Both the position numbers and the translations under genes were made by a program. Below the pieces are notes generated by a model. The model was not told the origin of the DNA. It was given only the letters and a program-made list of their open reading frames with translations, and searched no databases. Shown here one piece after another: positions 17,965 through 24,074 of a stretch of 24,074 bases of DNA. How positions within the stretch are numbered: the stretch's first letter is position 1; every line of letters starts with the position of its first letter. Source of the stretch: a virus. Location: the IMG/VR virus record IMGVR_UViG_3300026285_000005, positions 1-24,074 of that record. One strand, 5' to 3'.

Positions 17965-20351
17965 TGCCTAAATCGCCCTCCTTAATTTCTAAAGATATAC
18001 CAAGATGGCTATATGAAGTCTTACGTAAGCTTGACGACCGCGCCGAGGAAACCTCCCAACAAATGGGTGCTATTTCTCGTGGTGAATCTCCGGTTGGTGG
18101 TGGTTTATCACTTGATTTAACAGATTATCTTAAATTAAGTGGCCGACCTAATCAATGGGCTCATGGTAGAAATATATTTGATGCTAAGATTTCAACGCCT
18201 ACAGGCTCATTTTATTTCTCTACATCTCAAACTGGATTTGGTTTAAGAGCTTTAACATCTCCTACTATTCCACCTCCTGGTTTACCGAATACATATGTCA
18301 ATGTTAATTTCAGTATTGAAGAAAGTCTCGCTAGTAGAACATTATATGTAAATAGAGAATGGATTTTTCCGAACTTCAATGAAGTAGAAGGAGATACAAC
18401 GGGATATCACATCTTTGCTGATACTTCCGATTATCAACATTTTACAAAGAAAACACTTGATATTGGTTGTATACATTCATTTTCTGATTCAGTAGTTGCG
18501 AATAATAGTGGTATTAGTGATGAATCTGAAACAAAAATGATTCAACTTAAAATTAGTGGTAGTATGGCTGCTAATCGTGATGCTTCTACTCATGCTATGA
18601 CAGATACTTGGCCTGTTATTCAGTTTCCAGCAATGGACCTTCGTCTTAGTCAAGGTGTTACATCTAGAGATAGAACACATACTTTTTGTATCCTAAAGAC
18701 TCCAACTTCTGGTGGTGCTCATACTGGAACACCTTTTGAAATTGATGGTTTTATTTATGGTGGAGATACAAGACGTGAGTTATATTCTATGTATGGTGGA
18801 GCTAAAGGAACATTACCTGCTCCGACAACCGGAAGTTTAATTCAATGGAATCCTGCTATTACTGGATTAACAGGTACTTTTACTGTAAGTAGTCCGATAG
18901 TCAGTGGTATTACACCTAATACAACGGGTATTAAAGTTGGTATGCGCGTGCGCGAGTCTGTGAGTAATTATAGACTTACTGAAGATACATTTGTTGTATC
19001 GGTTGATAGTTCTAGTCAAATTACAATGAGTCAAGATTGGACTGATTCAACAAATAGCAAAGCATTTGTTTGTTTCGGACCTAATTATATTACTACAGCA
19101 GCACTTTCGGGTATTTTAACAATTGAGCATTCTTCGACGACAGATCGCGATACTTATACTGTAAACTGTACTACGAATGGAACTACTGTTGTAACTTCAG
19201 CTGCATTATTCGGTCCAGTTCAAGTTGGTCACGCGATATTTGGAACAGGTATTCCTGCCGGAACAACGGTAACAGTTGTAACTGATACAAGTAATATTAC
19301 AATATCACAAGCAGCAACAGACTCAACTACTAATATTCGAAACTTTGCATCTGATGATCATACACAATTAATTCGAAAATATGGTCCTACAGGACAATTT
19401 ATTGGAGTTCAACCAGGTGGAACGATTCCAGCGGGTGGACTCCATATGAGTGGATTCTTAAGTGTTGGAAGCACAGTTCCATCTTCAACTACGGGAACGG
19501 TGAATATCGAGAAGATCGTAACTGGCGTGCTTTCAAACTTTGTAATCTTCAAGATGACGCATGGCGGTACTGGATCAGTAAGCAGTGCGCACAAAACACT
19601 GATTGTCCAGAATTTCGGTGCTCCATCTAGGTCTGCTGGAAGTCCAAACTTCACCGGGATTGATGTTTTTATTACGCCGAATGTGCCAGGCGGGCTTACC
19701 GACAATATTATTCTCGGAATCAACATGACCGCCGTTCCCTCTTTGGGTGGTGGATCGGTAGTCAATCAAATTACTGGTGTGAATGCTGAATGTGGATGCG
19801 GTGGTAGCGGGAGCGCAACGCTCATGCAAGGTGGTACATTTACACTGCGACCGGGTGCTTCTACGATTGGGTCTATTCGTGCAATTGAACTTGTATCAAG
19901 TTCTAGCCCGACACAAACAGCTACAGTTTCTAATATGTTTGGTATTTATATGGATACTCTCGGTGCTCCAGCAACAATAAGTGGTGCCGGAGCGATTACC
20001 AGTTTTTATGGCATTTATCGTGTTAGTACAGTTTCTGCGACAAATAAATGGTTTATTTATATGACTGTTACTGATTTACCTAGTATTCATACTGGACCAC
20101 TACGTTTAGGAGATGCTGTAACACCAACACATATTCTAGAACTTGCTGCAGGAACCACAACAAAAGCTCCTATACTATTCACAGCTGGAACAAATCTTAC
20201 AACAGCACTAGCCGGAGCAATGGAGTGGGACGGAAGTAGAGCATATTTAACACAAACAGTCGGACCAACAAGAAAGACTATTGCGTATACAACGGATAGT
20301 TTACCAGCTGTTCCTGGATTTTCAAGAATTTTTGCAACAATGGGAGCATAA
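17964..20351 (+). CDS. Tail fibre / receptor-binding protein
   Basis: This gene encodes 795 residues. The ATG at 17964 overlaps the nozzle stop. The N-terminus has a helix (IPRWLYEVLRKLDDRAEETS) that could attach to the tail, then YLKLSGRPNQWAHGRNIF, the L-S-G-R...G pattern common in fibre shafts. Two repeat modules lie at about 303-371 and 396-462. A glycine/serine-rich, GC-shifted part follows at about 507-640, including CGCGGSGSATLMQGG. The C-terminus (APILFTAGTNLTTALAGAME, then WDGSRAYLTQTVGPTRKTI) has the T-x-G-T-x-L-T-T...AGA-x-E-x-D-G pattern of phage fibre tips. There is no peptidase or depolymerase motif. The fibre probably binds the host surface. The function is inferred from order and pattern. 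Confidence 0.8.
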   Translation: MPKSPSLISKDIPRWLYEVLRKLDDRAEETSQQMGAISRGESPVGGGLSLDLTDYLKLSGRPNQWAHGRNIFDAKISTPTGSFYFSTSQTGFGLRALTSPTIPPPGLPNTYVNVNFSIEESLASRTLYVNREWIFPNFNEVEGDTTGYHIFADTSDYQHFTKKTLDIGCIHSFSDSVVANNSGISDESETKMIQLKISGSMAANRDASTHAMTDTWPVIQFPAMDLRLSQGVTSRDRTHTFCILKTPTSGGAHTGTPFEIDGFIYGGDTRRELYSMYGGAKGTLPAPTTGSLIQWNPAITGLTGTFTVSSPIVSGITPNTTGIKVGMRVRESVSNYRLTEDTFVVSVDSSSQITMSQDWTDSTNSKAFVCFGPNYITTAALSGILTIEHSSTTDRDTYTVNCTTNGTTVVTSAALFGPVQVGHAIFGTGIPAGTTVTVVTDTSNITISQAATDSTTNIRNFASDDHTQLIRKYGPTGQFIGVQPGGTIPAGGLHMSGFLSVGSTVPSSTTGTVNIEKIVTGVLSNFVIFKMTHGGTGSVSSAHKTLIVQNFGAPSRSAGSPNFTGIDVFITPNVPGGLTDNIILGINMTAVPSLGGGSVVNQITGVNAECGCGGSGSATLMQGGTFTLRPGASTIGSIRAIELVSSSSPTQTATVSNMFGIYMDTLGAPATISGAGAITSFYGIYRVSTVSATNKWFIYMTVTDLPSIHTGPLRLGDAVTPTHILELAAGTTTKAPILFTAGTNLTTALAGAMEWDGSRAYLTQTVGPTRKTIAYTTDSLPAVPGFSRIFATMGA
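18872..19077 (+). repeat. Module copy 4 (tail fibre, degenerate)
   Basis: About residues 303-371 of the fibre read GTFTVSSPIVSGITPN, then IKVGMRVRESVSNYRL, then SSQITMSQDWTDSTNSKAFV. Only the K-V-G-M turn, the Q-I-T-M-S-Q strand and the spacing remain; the GIPxGT turn is lost. This is the weakest of the five. Confidence 0.55.
19150..19350 (+). repeat. Module copy 5 (tail fibre)
   Basis: About residues 396-462 of the fibre read DTYTVNCTTNGTTVVTSAA, then VGHAIFGTGIPAGTTVTVV, then NITISQAATDSTTNIRNF. All landmarks are present. It is the best match to copy 3, including near-identical DNA at the I-T-I-S-Q-A-A-T strand. Confidence 0.75.
19485..19870 (+). other. GC-shifted mosaic segment inside the tail fibre gene
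   Basis: From about 19485 the coding sequence changes visibly: ATC, GGC, CTG, GCG and GAG codons replace the ATT, GGT, TTA and GAA codons used on either side, and this lasts to about 19870. The reading frame is intact through both edges. This looks like a recombined receptor-binding segment taken from another phage or host. The boundaries are by eye. Confidence 0.55.
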
Positions 20352-20681
20352 ATGGCGGATACCCTAAAAGTTTTAGCTCAAACAAATCCTACGGCTGCAA
20401 GTCTAACGGATTCTTATACGGTTCCAGGTGGAACTAGTGTAACAGTGAGTTCAGTAGTAATCACAAATAGAAGTGCAACACCTACTTCATACAGAATTTC
20501 TGTTGCAGTCGCGGGTGCTGCTGATAATAATAAACAATATATTGCTTATGATATTCCTATAGGTGCTAACGTTACAGATACATTTACTATTGGAATTACA
20601 CTGGCTGCAACAGATATTATTCGAGTTTATGCAACTCTTGCAACACTTAGTTTTAATATCTTTGGTGTTGAGGTTACATAA
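20352..20681 (+). CDS. Small beta-rich tail-associated protein
   Basis: This gene encodes 109 residues; its ATG at 20352 follows the fibre TAA directly. The sequence is beta-strand rich and almost free of charge: SYTVPGGTSVTVSSVVITNR, then YRISVAVAGAADNNKQYIAY, then IIRVYATLATLSFNIFGVEV. I recognise this as a frequently seen but unnamed phage protein type placed next to tail fibres. It is probably a single beta-sandwich domain in the virion, perhaps a fibre or tip accessory. Translation is coupled to the next gene (TAATG). Confidence 0.75.
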   Translation: MADTLKVLAQTNPTAASLTDSYTVPGGTSVTVSSVVITNRSATPTSYRISVAVAGAADNNKQYIAYDIPIGANVTDTFTIGITLAATDIIRVYATLATLSFNIFGVEVT

Positions 20682-21112
20682 TGTCTGTTATTAGACATGG
20701 TATAAAATCTATTCCTCGTATTACACCAATTCGTGGAAAAGTCTCATTTGGTGTAGTAACTACAACAACTTCAACTCAACGATCTATTGCTGTTGAAAAT
20801 GCGAGATTTATATTAGGAAGAAGTAGTTTCGGTATAGTTACTCGTGCTAACATCAAACAAACTGAAATTGATTTCGGGACTACTCCCATAGCCGAGGCAT
20901 CCTTTACTATAATAGATACTGATGTCTTAACTAATTCTATGATTATCGGAACAGTTGCATATGAAGCACCAACAGGAAAAGATTTAGATGAATTAGAAAT
21001 GGATGGACTTGATCTAAAATTTGGTCCAGGAGCGGGACAATTTCTGCTCTATGCCCGTGGACAAGATGGTTATATTGCAGATAAATTTAAGATTAATTAT
21101 TTAATAGGATAA
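20681..21112 (+). CDS. Unknown beta-rich probable virion protein
   Basis: This gene encodes 143 residues from ATG 20681, overlapping the previous stop. The N-terminus is basic (IRHGIKSIPRITPIRGKVSF). The rest contains DFGTTPIAEASFTIIDTDVL, then APTGKDLDELEMDGLDLKFG and AGQFLLYARGQDGYIADKFK. The T-E-I-D-F-G...APTGKD-x-DE-x-EMD arrangement recurs in phage proteins near fibre genes, but I know no function for it. A tail or fibre accessory role is inferred from its neighbours. Confidence 0.7.
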   Translation: MSVIRHGIKSIPRITPIRGKVSFGVVTTTTSTQRSIAVENARFILGRSSFGIVTRANIKQTEIDFGTTPIAEASFTIIDTDVLTNSMIIGTVAYEAPTGKDLDELEMDGLDLKFGPGAGQFLLYARGQDGYIADKFKINYLIG

Positions 21113-21115
21113 AAT

Positions 21116-21730
21116 ATGGCTATAATAAAATCAGGAGCTTCCACTGATCAACTAACTATTGATCCCACTAGTAAAGCAGCTCGCGTAACACTTTACGGAA
21201 GTGACGGAACCTATATTGGAGAACGAGCTACATATCGAGCTGCAACAACTGCAAACGTTGTAGCAGCAGCAGGTGCTGCAATGTTCTTTGTAATCGCAGG
21301 TTCTTCAACAAAAACAGTGAAGGTATGGCATATTAGAGTTAGTGGAGAAACTCTAACAACTTTAGCTGTTAACTCAATTGTAGTCGAGAAATGGTCTACT
21401 GCCCCAACAGGTGGAACTATTACAACTCTTACTCCAATCCCACATGATTCCAATGATCCAGCTTCTACAGCTAGTTTAGTACAAGTTTATACAGCTGCTC
21501 CAACAGAGGGAACATTAGTAGGTACAGTTGGTTGTAATCGCCATATACAAAAGTCTAGTACCGTTGTTGATGGTTCATCTTTTGATGATGTGGAGTGGAT
21601 ATTCGGCACTTATGGTGAGACACGACCTATTGTACTGAGAGGAACAACGCAGGCTCTCTCTTTAGCATTTGGAGCTGCTCCTGCTACTGCTGTTACGTTA
21701 TCTGTTGAAATTGAATGGACTGAAGAATAA
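21116..21730 (+). CDS. Unknown beta-rich probable virion protein
   Basis: This gene encodes 204 residues; the ATG at 21116 follows ATAGGA. It opens with IIKSGASTDQLTIDPTSKAA then RVTLYGSDG, a start often seen in phage tail-region proteins. It then has repeated strands and turns (FFVIAGSSTKTVKVWHIRVS, then GTITTLTPIPHDSNDPAST) and an end typical of a beta-sandwich (LSLAFGAAPATAVTLSVEIE). There are no enzyme motifs. It is coupled to the next gene (TAATG). A tail-surface or decoration role is likely but not proven. Confidence 0.7.
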   Translation: MAIIKSGASTDQLTIDPTSKAARVTLYGSDGTYIGERATYRAATTANVVAAAGAAMFFVIAGSSTKTVKVWHIRVSGETLTTLAVNSIVVEKWSTAPTGGTITTLTPIPHDSNDPASTASLVQVYTAAPTEGTLVGTVGCNRHIQKSSTVVDGSSFDDVEWIFGTYGETRPIVLRGTTQALSLAFGAAPATAVTLSVEIEWTEE

Positions 21731-22047
21731 TGCCAACTAAAGTTCAAGCAAAAGCAACAATAGATCAGGTTGCGACAGACTCTAAGAATGATATAGATAA
21801 TATCCTTCCCGCAGGCGTTAATATCAATGATGGAGCTATATCTTTCGGTCCAGAACGATATACTATTCAATTAAACGCAGGTGGAAACGCAGCTACTGCT
21901 CTTAGTTGGTTTAATTCAATAGTAACAGCACTTACGAATGCTGGCCGAACACCTTCAATATCATTACTACAAAGACGTGGAACAGATTTTCCTAAAGGAT
22001 ACGCTATCACTGAAACAAAACTTACAGTTACAATTACTAATTTCTAA
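21730..22047 (+). CDS. Unknown 105-residue protein
   Basis: The start at ATG 21730 overlaps the previous TAA. The sequence mixes a helical N-terminus (QAKATIDQVATDSKNDIDNI), a beta stretch (ISFGPERYTIQLNAGG) and a second helix (TALSWFNSIVTALTNAGR), followed by an end with KLTVTITNF. No family is recognised. It is the last of four small proteins between the fibre and the ejection-type proteins, so it is probably a minor virion component. Confidence 0.65.
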   Translation: MPTKVQAKATIDQVATDSKNDIDNILPAGVNINDGAISFGPERYTIQLNAGGNAATALSWFNSIVTALTNAGRTPSISLLQRRGTDFPKGYAITETKLTVTITNF

Positions 22048-22056
22048 GAGGTATAA

Positions 22057-22773
22057 ATGGGTCCAGCAGCATTAGTTTTAGCAGCAGCTTCATTAGCAGG
22101 AGGAATCCTCGGGGGCAAGCGCAAGCATATTGATCCAGAATGGTTAAAACAACATTTCGGTCCAGGTGCGGTTAGTGAAGAAGCATTAAATTTATTCAAT
22201 AACTTAATAAATTCTCCCTATGGGCAGAAAATTATGACTAATGCTGCAGAACAAGGACAACAATTCGGAAGAAATGTTAACCAACAAGCTGCTGAATCTG
22301 GTTTAGCTGGCCCCGAGGGAACGTCAGGAACTGGTATCTTTGCTACATCCGCTGCACAGGGAGCTACTGATTCTCTACAACGAGGTGTTAAAGGTGATTT
22401 TTATCAGATGGTTCTTCCTATCGCTCAACAAATGGTGAGTGAAAGGATGCAAGCGTATCTGAATGATCAACAGCAAGGAGGATATCAAACTGGTGCTGCT
22501 AAAACTTGGCAACAAATTGGTCAAGCAGCAGGAACAGCAGGAGCAATGATTCCAGAAAATACTCAACAGCCACAGGGAACACAATCAAGTGTACCTTTTA
22601 GTGGAATTCCTTCAACTCTAAAACCTCCGTCTCCATATCCTTCTTTTATGCAAGCTGGTAGTGCCCCGATGAAAACCTCTATGACGCCCAATGTTAATCC
22701 AGTTCTACCAACAATGCAAAGACAATCGCGTTTTGATGTATTTCGTAATGTTCAACCCGCGTACACGAGATAA
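22057..22773 (+). CDS. Internal virion / DNA-ejection-type protein
   Basis: This gene encodes 238 residues; the ATG at 22057 follows AGAGG. The N-terminus is a short hydrophobic glycine/alanine segment (PAALVLAAASLAGGILGG) that could insert in a membrane. It is followed by a helix- and glutamine-rich middle (NAAEQGQQFGRNVNQQAAES, then MVLPIAQQMVSERMQAYLND) and a proline/serine/methionine-rich disordered end. Similar glycine/alanine N-termini and glutamine-rich bodies are typical of small internal core proteins that are ejected with DNA (T7 gp14-like position). The call is from composition and order only. Confidence 0.6.
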   Translation: MGPAALVLAAASLAGGILGGKRKHIDPEWLKQHFGPGAVSEEALNLFNNLINSPYGQKIMTNAAEQGQQFGRNVNQQAAESGLAGPEGTSGTGIFATSAAQGATDSLQRGVKGDFYQMVLPIAQQMVSERMQAYLNDQQQGGYQTGAAKTWQQIGQAAGTAGAMIPENTQQPQGTQSSVPFSGIPSTLKPPSPYPSFMQAGSAPMKTSMTPNVNPVLPTMQRQSRFDVFRNVQPAYTR

Positions 22774-22775
22774 TA

Positions 22776-23627
22776 ATGCCTAAAACTTTTCAACAAGCAG
22801 TTGATCCAGAGGGGAATCCAATAGAACAAAGTGCCCCAATGATGCAACCTGCTGAACAAGCATCTCCAGGTCCAGCGGGTATAGAACCATATGATCAAAA
22901 CGTTAATCAAGCAGAGACACAATTAAATGCTCTCTTATCACAGTATCCAGATGTAGACTATCAAGGAAAATATCAGGAATTAGTTAAAGGTGTTGAAAAT
23001 CGTCCTGTTTCTGAGTCTCCAAATCCTCTGTTATCATTTGCTTATGCAATGGGTTCTCCTGAAAAGGCACCCGCGATTCTCCATGAGAAAATGATAAGAA
23101 AACAAGAAGAAGCAGATAAAAAAGATGCTGATCTTATGAAGTTAAAAGAAAATCTTCTTCAAGGGACTATTCAGCAAGAAATTGCTAAAGGTAATTTTAA
23201 ATTAGCTCTATCTCAATCTGAAAAACTCGCGGACTTACAACGTGCTAATGCTGATCGTGAACGTTTCTTAAATATGCAGGATTGGAAACAGAAACAACAG
23301 ATTAAAACTGAAGATGCTAAAAAATTAATCGCAAAGAGAATTACACAGCTTGCTGCGAATTTCCATCTTACTGAAAAACAAGCATTAGAAGCTCAACGAG
23401 AAGCAGCTAGATTTGCTACGTCATTAGCAGGTAAAATGGATATAATGGGCAATCCAGCTTATACTTCTGATGAAATTGCTGATCTAACGGATGCTCATAT
23501 TCGTCAAGCTTATAGTCTTTCTTCAACACTTCAAAATCCTCCAGCTAAAGTAGAAACACCTAAAGTACCCACAGCTGGTGAAAAATTACGTTCTATTATA
23601 GAAAACAATAGGAAAAATAAGCAATAA
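22776..23627 (+). CDS. Coiled-coil internal virion / ejection-type protein
   Basis: This gene encodes 283 residues; the ATG at 22776 lies three bases after the previous stop. The first about 70 residues are proline/glutamine-rich and probably flexible (EGNPIEQSAPMMQPAEQASP). From about 105 to 215 it is a long charged helix or coiled coil (KMIRKQEEADKKDADLMKLK, then LALSQSEKLADLQRANADRE, then KQALEAQREAARFATSLAGK). The C-terminus is basic. This is the usual look of a second internal core protein between a small membrane-type protein and a very large one. The call comes from architecture and order. Confidence 0.6.
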   Translation: MPKTFQQAVDPEGNPIEQSAPMMQPAEQASPGPAGIEPYDQNVNQAETQLNALLSQYPDVDYQGKYQELVKGVENRPVSESPNPLLSFAYAMGSPEKAPAILHEKMIRKQEEADKKDADLMKLKENLLQGTIQQEIAKGNFKLALSQSEKLADLQRANADRERFLNMQDWKQKQQIKTEDAKKLIAKRITQLAANFHLTEKQALEAQREAARFATSLAGKMDIMGNPAYTSDEIADLTDAHIRQAYSLSSTLQNPPAKVETPKVPTAGEKLRSIIENNRKNKQ

Positions 23628-24074
23628 ATGCCAGGCGCAAGTTATACATATGGAGAACAAGATTTACCTAAAAAAGACTTAGTTGAATCTATTCTTCCTC
23701 TGCCATCTGAAGAATTACAAAAGGGTCATGAACAAAGAAGGCTAGATTCTTATCTATCCCATATCGGCACAAAGCTTCGTAAAGATTATCCAGAAGCTGG
23801 TGATGCTAATGATCGAGAGATAATTCAAGCATTTCATCAATTAGAAGCTCCTGATTCTTCTCCTGAAGAATTTGGAAAAGCTCTAGACCAAATGTATCCT
23901 GGATGGACTCCACCTAAAGAACCATCTCTAGCATCAAGAGCAGTTCACACTGCTGCTGATTTTCCAGTCTCTATCCTTCGCGATGTTATTAAAGCTCCTG
24001 TGGGAGTCGGTGAAGAAATCGCAGGTATTAGTAAATTAGCTACAGCTAAAACGCCAGAAGAAGAACAAGCCGCT
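23628..24074 (+). CDS. Start of a probable large internal virion/ejection protein (partial)
   Basis: The frame opens at ATG 23628, immediately after the TAA at 23625-23627, and is open to the window end (149 codons). The visible part begins MPGASYTYGEQDLPKKDLVE and is acidic and helical (EELQKGHEQRRLDSYLSHIG, then NDREIIQAFHQLEAPDSSPE). It then has an amphipathic helix-like segment (FPVSILRDVIKAPVGVGEEI). It continues the run of ejection-type genes, where the largest member usually comes last. The function is inferred from order, and no transglycosylase motif is visible yet in this fragment. Confidence 0.65.
   Translation, partial: MPGASYTYGEQDLPKKDLVESILPLPSEELQKGHEQRRLDSYLSHIGTKLRKDYPEAGDANDREIIQAFHQLEAPDSSPEEFGKALDQMYPGWTPPKEPSLASRAVHTAADFPVSILRDVIKAPVGVGEEIAGISKLATAKTPEEEQAA

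Noticed and set aside
1-24074. CRISPR array, insertion sequence or integrase
   Set aside because: No regularly spaced identical repeats, transposase motifs or tyrosine/serine recombinase motifs were found on either strand.

Overview
The window looks like part of a tailed-phage genome, most likely a podovirus. It is free or integrated; no integrase or bacterial flank is visible. The evidence is a dense, almost gap-free rightward run in the order small terminase, large terminase, portal, scaffold, major capsid protein (DUF5309-like, HK97-type), adaptor, nozzle, tail fibre and ejection proteins. No tail tape measure, sheath or tail-tube gene is present, which fits a short-tailed virion. Most of the DNA is AT-rich, with ATT/TTA/GGT/AGA-type codons. 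Genes start at ATG, sometimes GTG or TTG, behind AAGG/GAGG ribosome sites, and many start and stop codons overlap, so the host is a Shine-Dalgarno-using bacterium. I cannot name the host.

Left part (1-1323, minus strand): a leftward operon of seven small genes of unknown function, one partial. It includes a membrane-anchored coiled-coil protein (916-1119) and a 33-residue single-span membrane protein (818-919). Then comes a GC-richer block (about 1440-2090). It holds one minus-strand gene (1529-1861) with its own consensus sigma70 promoter (TTGACA, 17 bp, TATGAT) and its own hairpin terminator, so it looks like a 'moron' cassette. The spacer up to 2210 also holds a second leftward promoter, a 10-bp inverted repeat closing a 128-bp segment, and two CCCCAAAA repeats 40 bp apart just before the small terminase.

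Packaging part (2211-8549, plus strand): a double-HTH small terminase, an HExxH metalloprotease-like protein, an unknown protein, three consecutive tiny cysteine-rich zinc-binding-type proteins (one of only 31 residues), the large terminase, a DEDDy-type 3'-5' exonuclease, and the portal.

Head part (8560-12656): two small proteins, then a CAU-anticodon tRNA whose first base follows directly on a stop codon, then scaffold, major capsid protein, a long hairpin, and a row of small acidic and small basic proteins. Tail part (12668-24074): a GT-B-type glycosyltransferase, adaptor, a 1006-residue nozzle, a 795-residue tail fibre, four small probable virion proteins, and three internal or ejection-type proteins, the last cut by the window edge.

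The most notable observations are these. A roughly 65-75 residue beta-type module with a G-x-GIP-x-GT signature occurs five times, inserted in three different virion genes. A glycosyltransferase sits inside the virion operon. The tRNA has an initiator-like anticodon stem. The tail fibre contains a GC-shifted mosaic segment. The moron-like cassette encodes a protein resembling a second, antisense small terminase.
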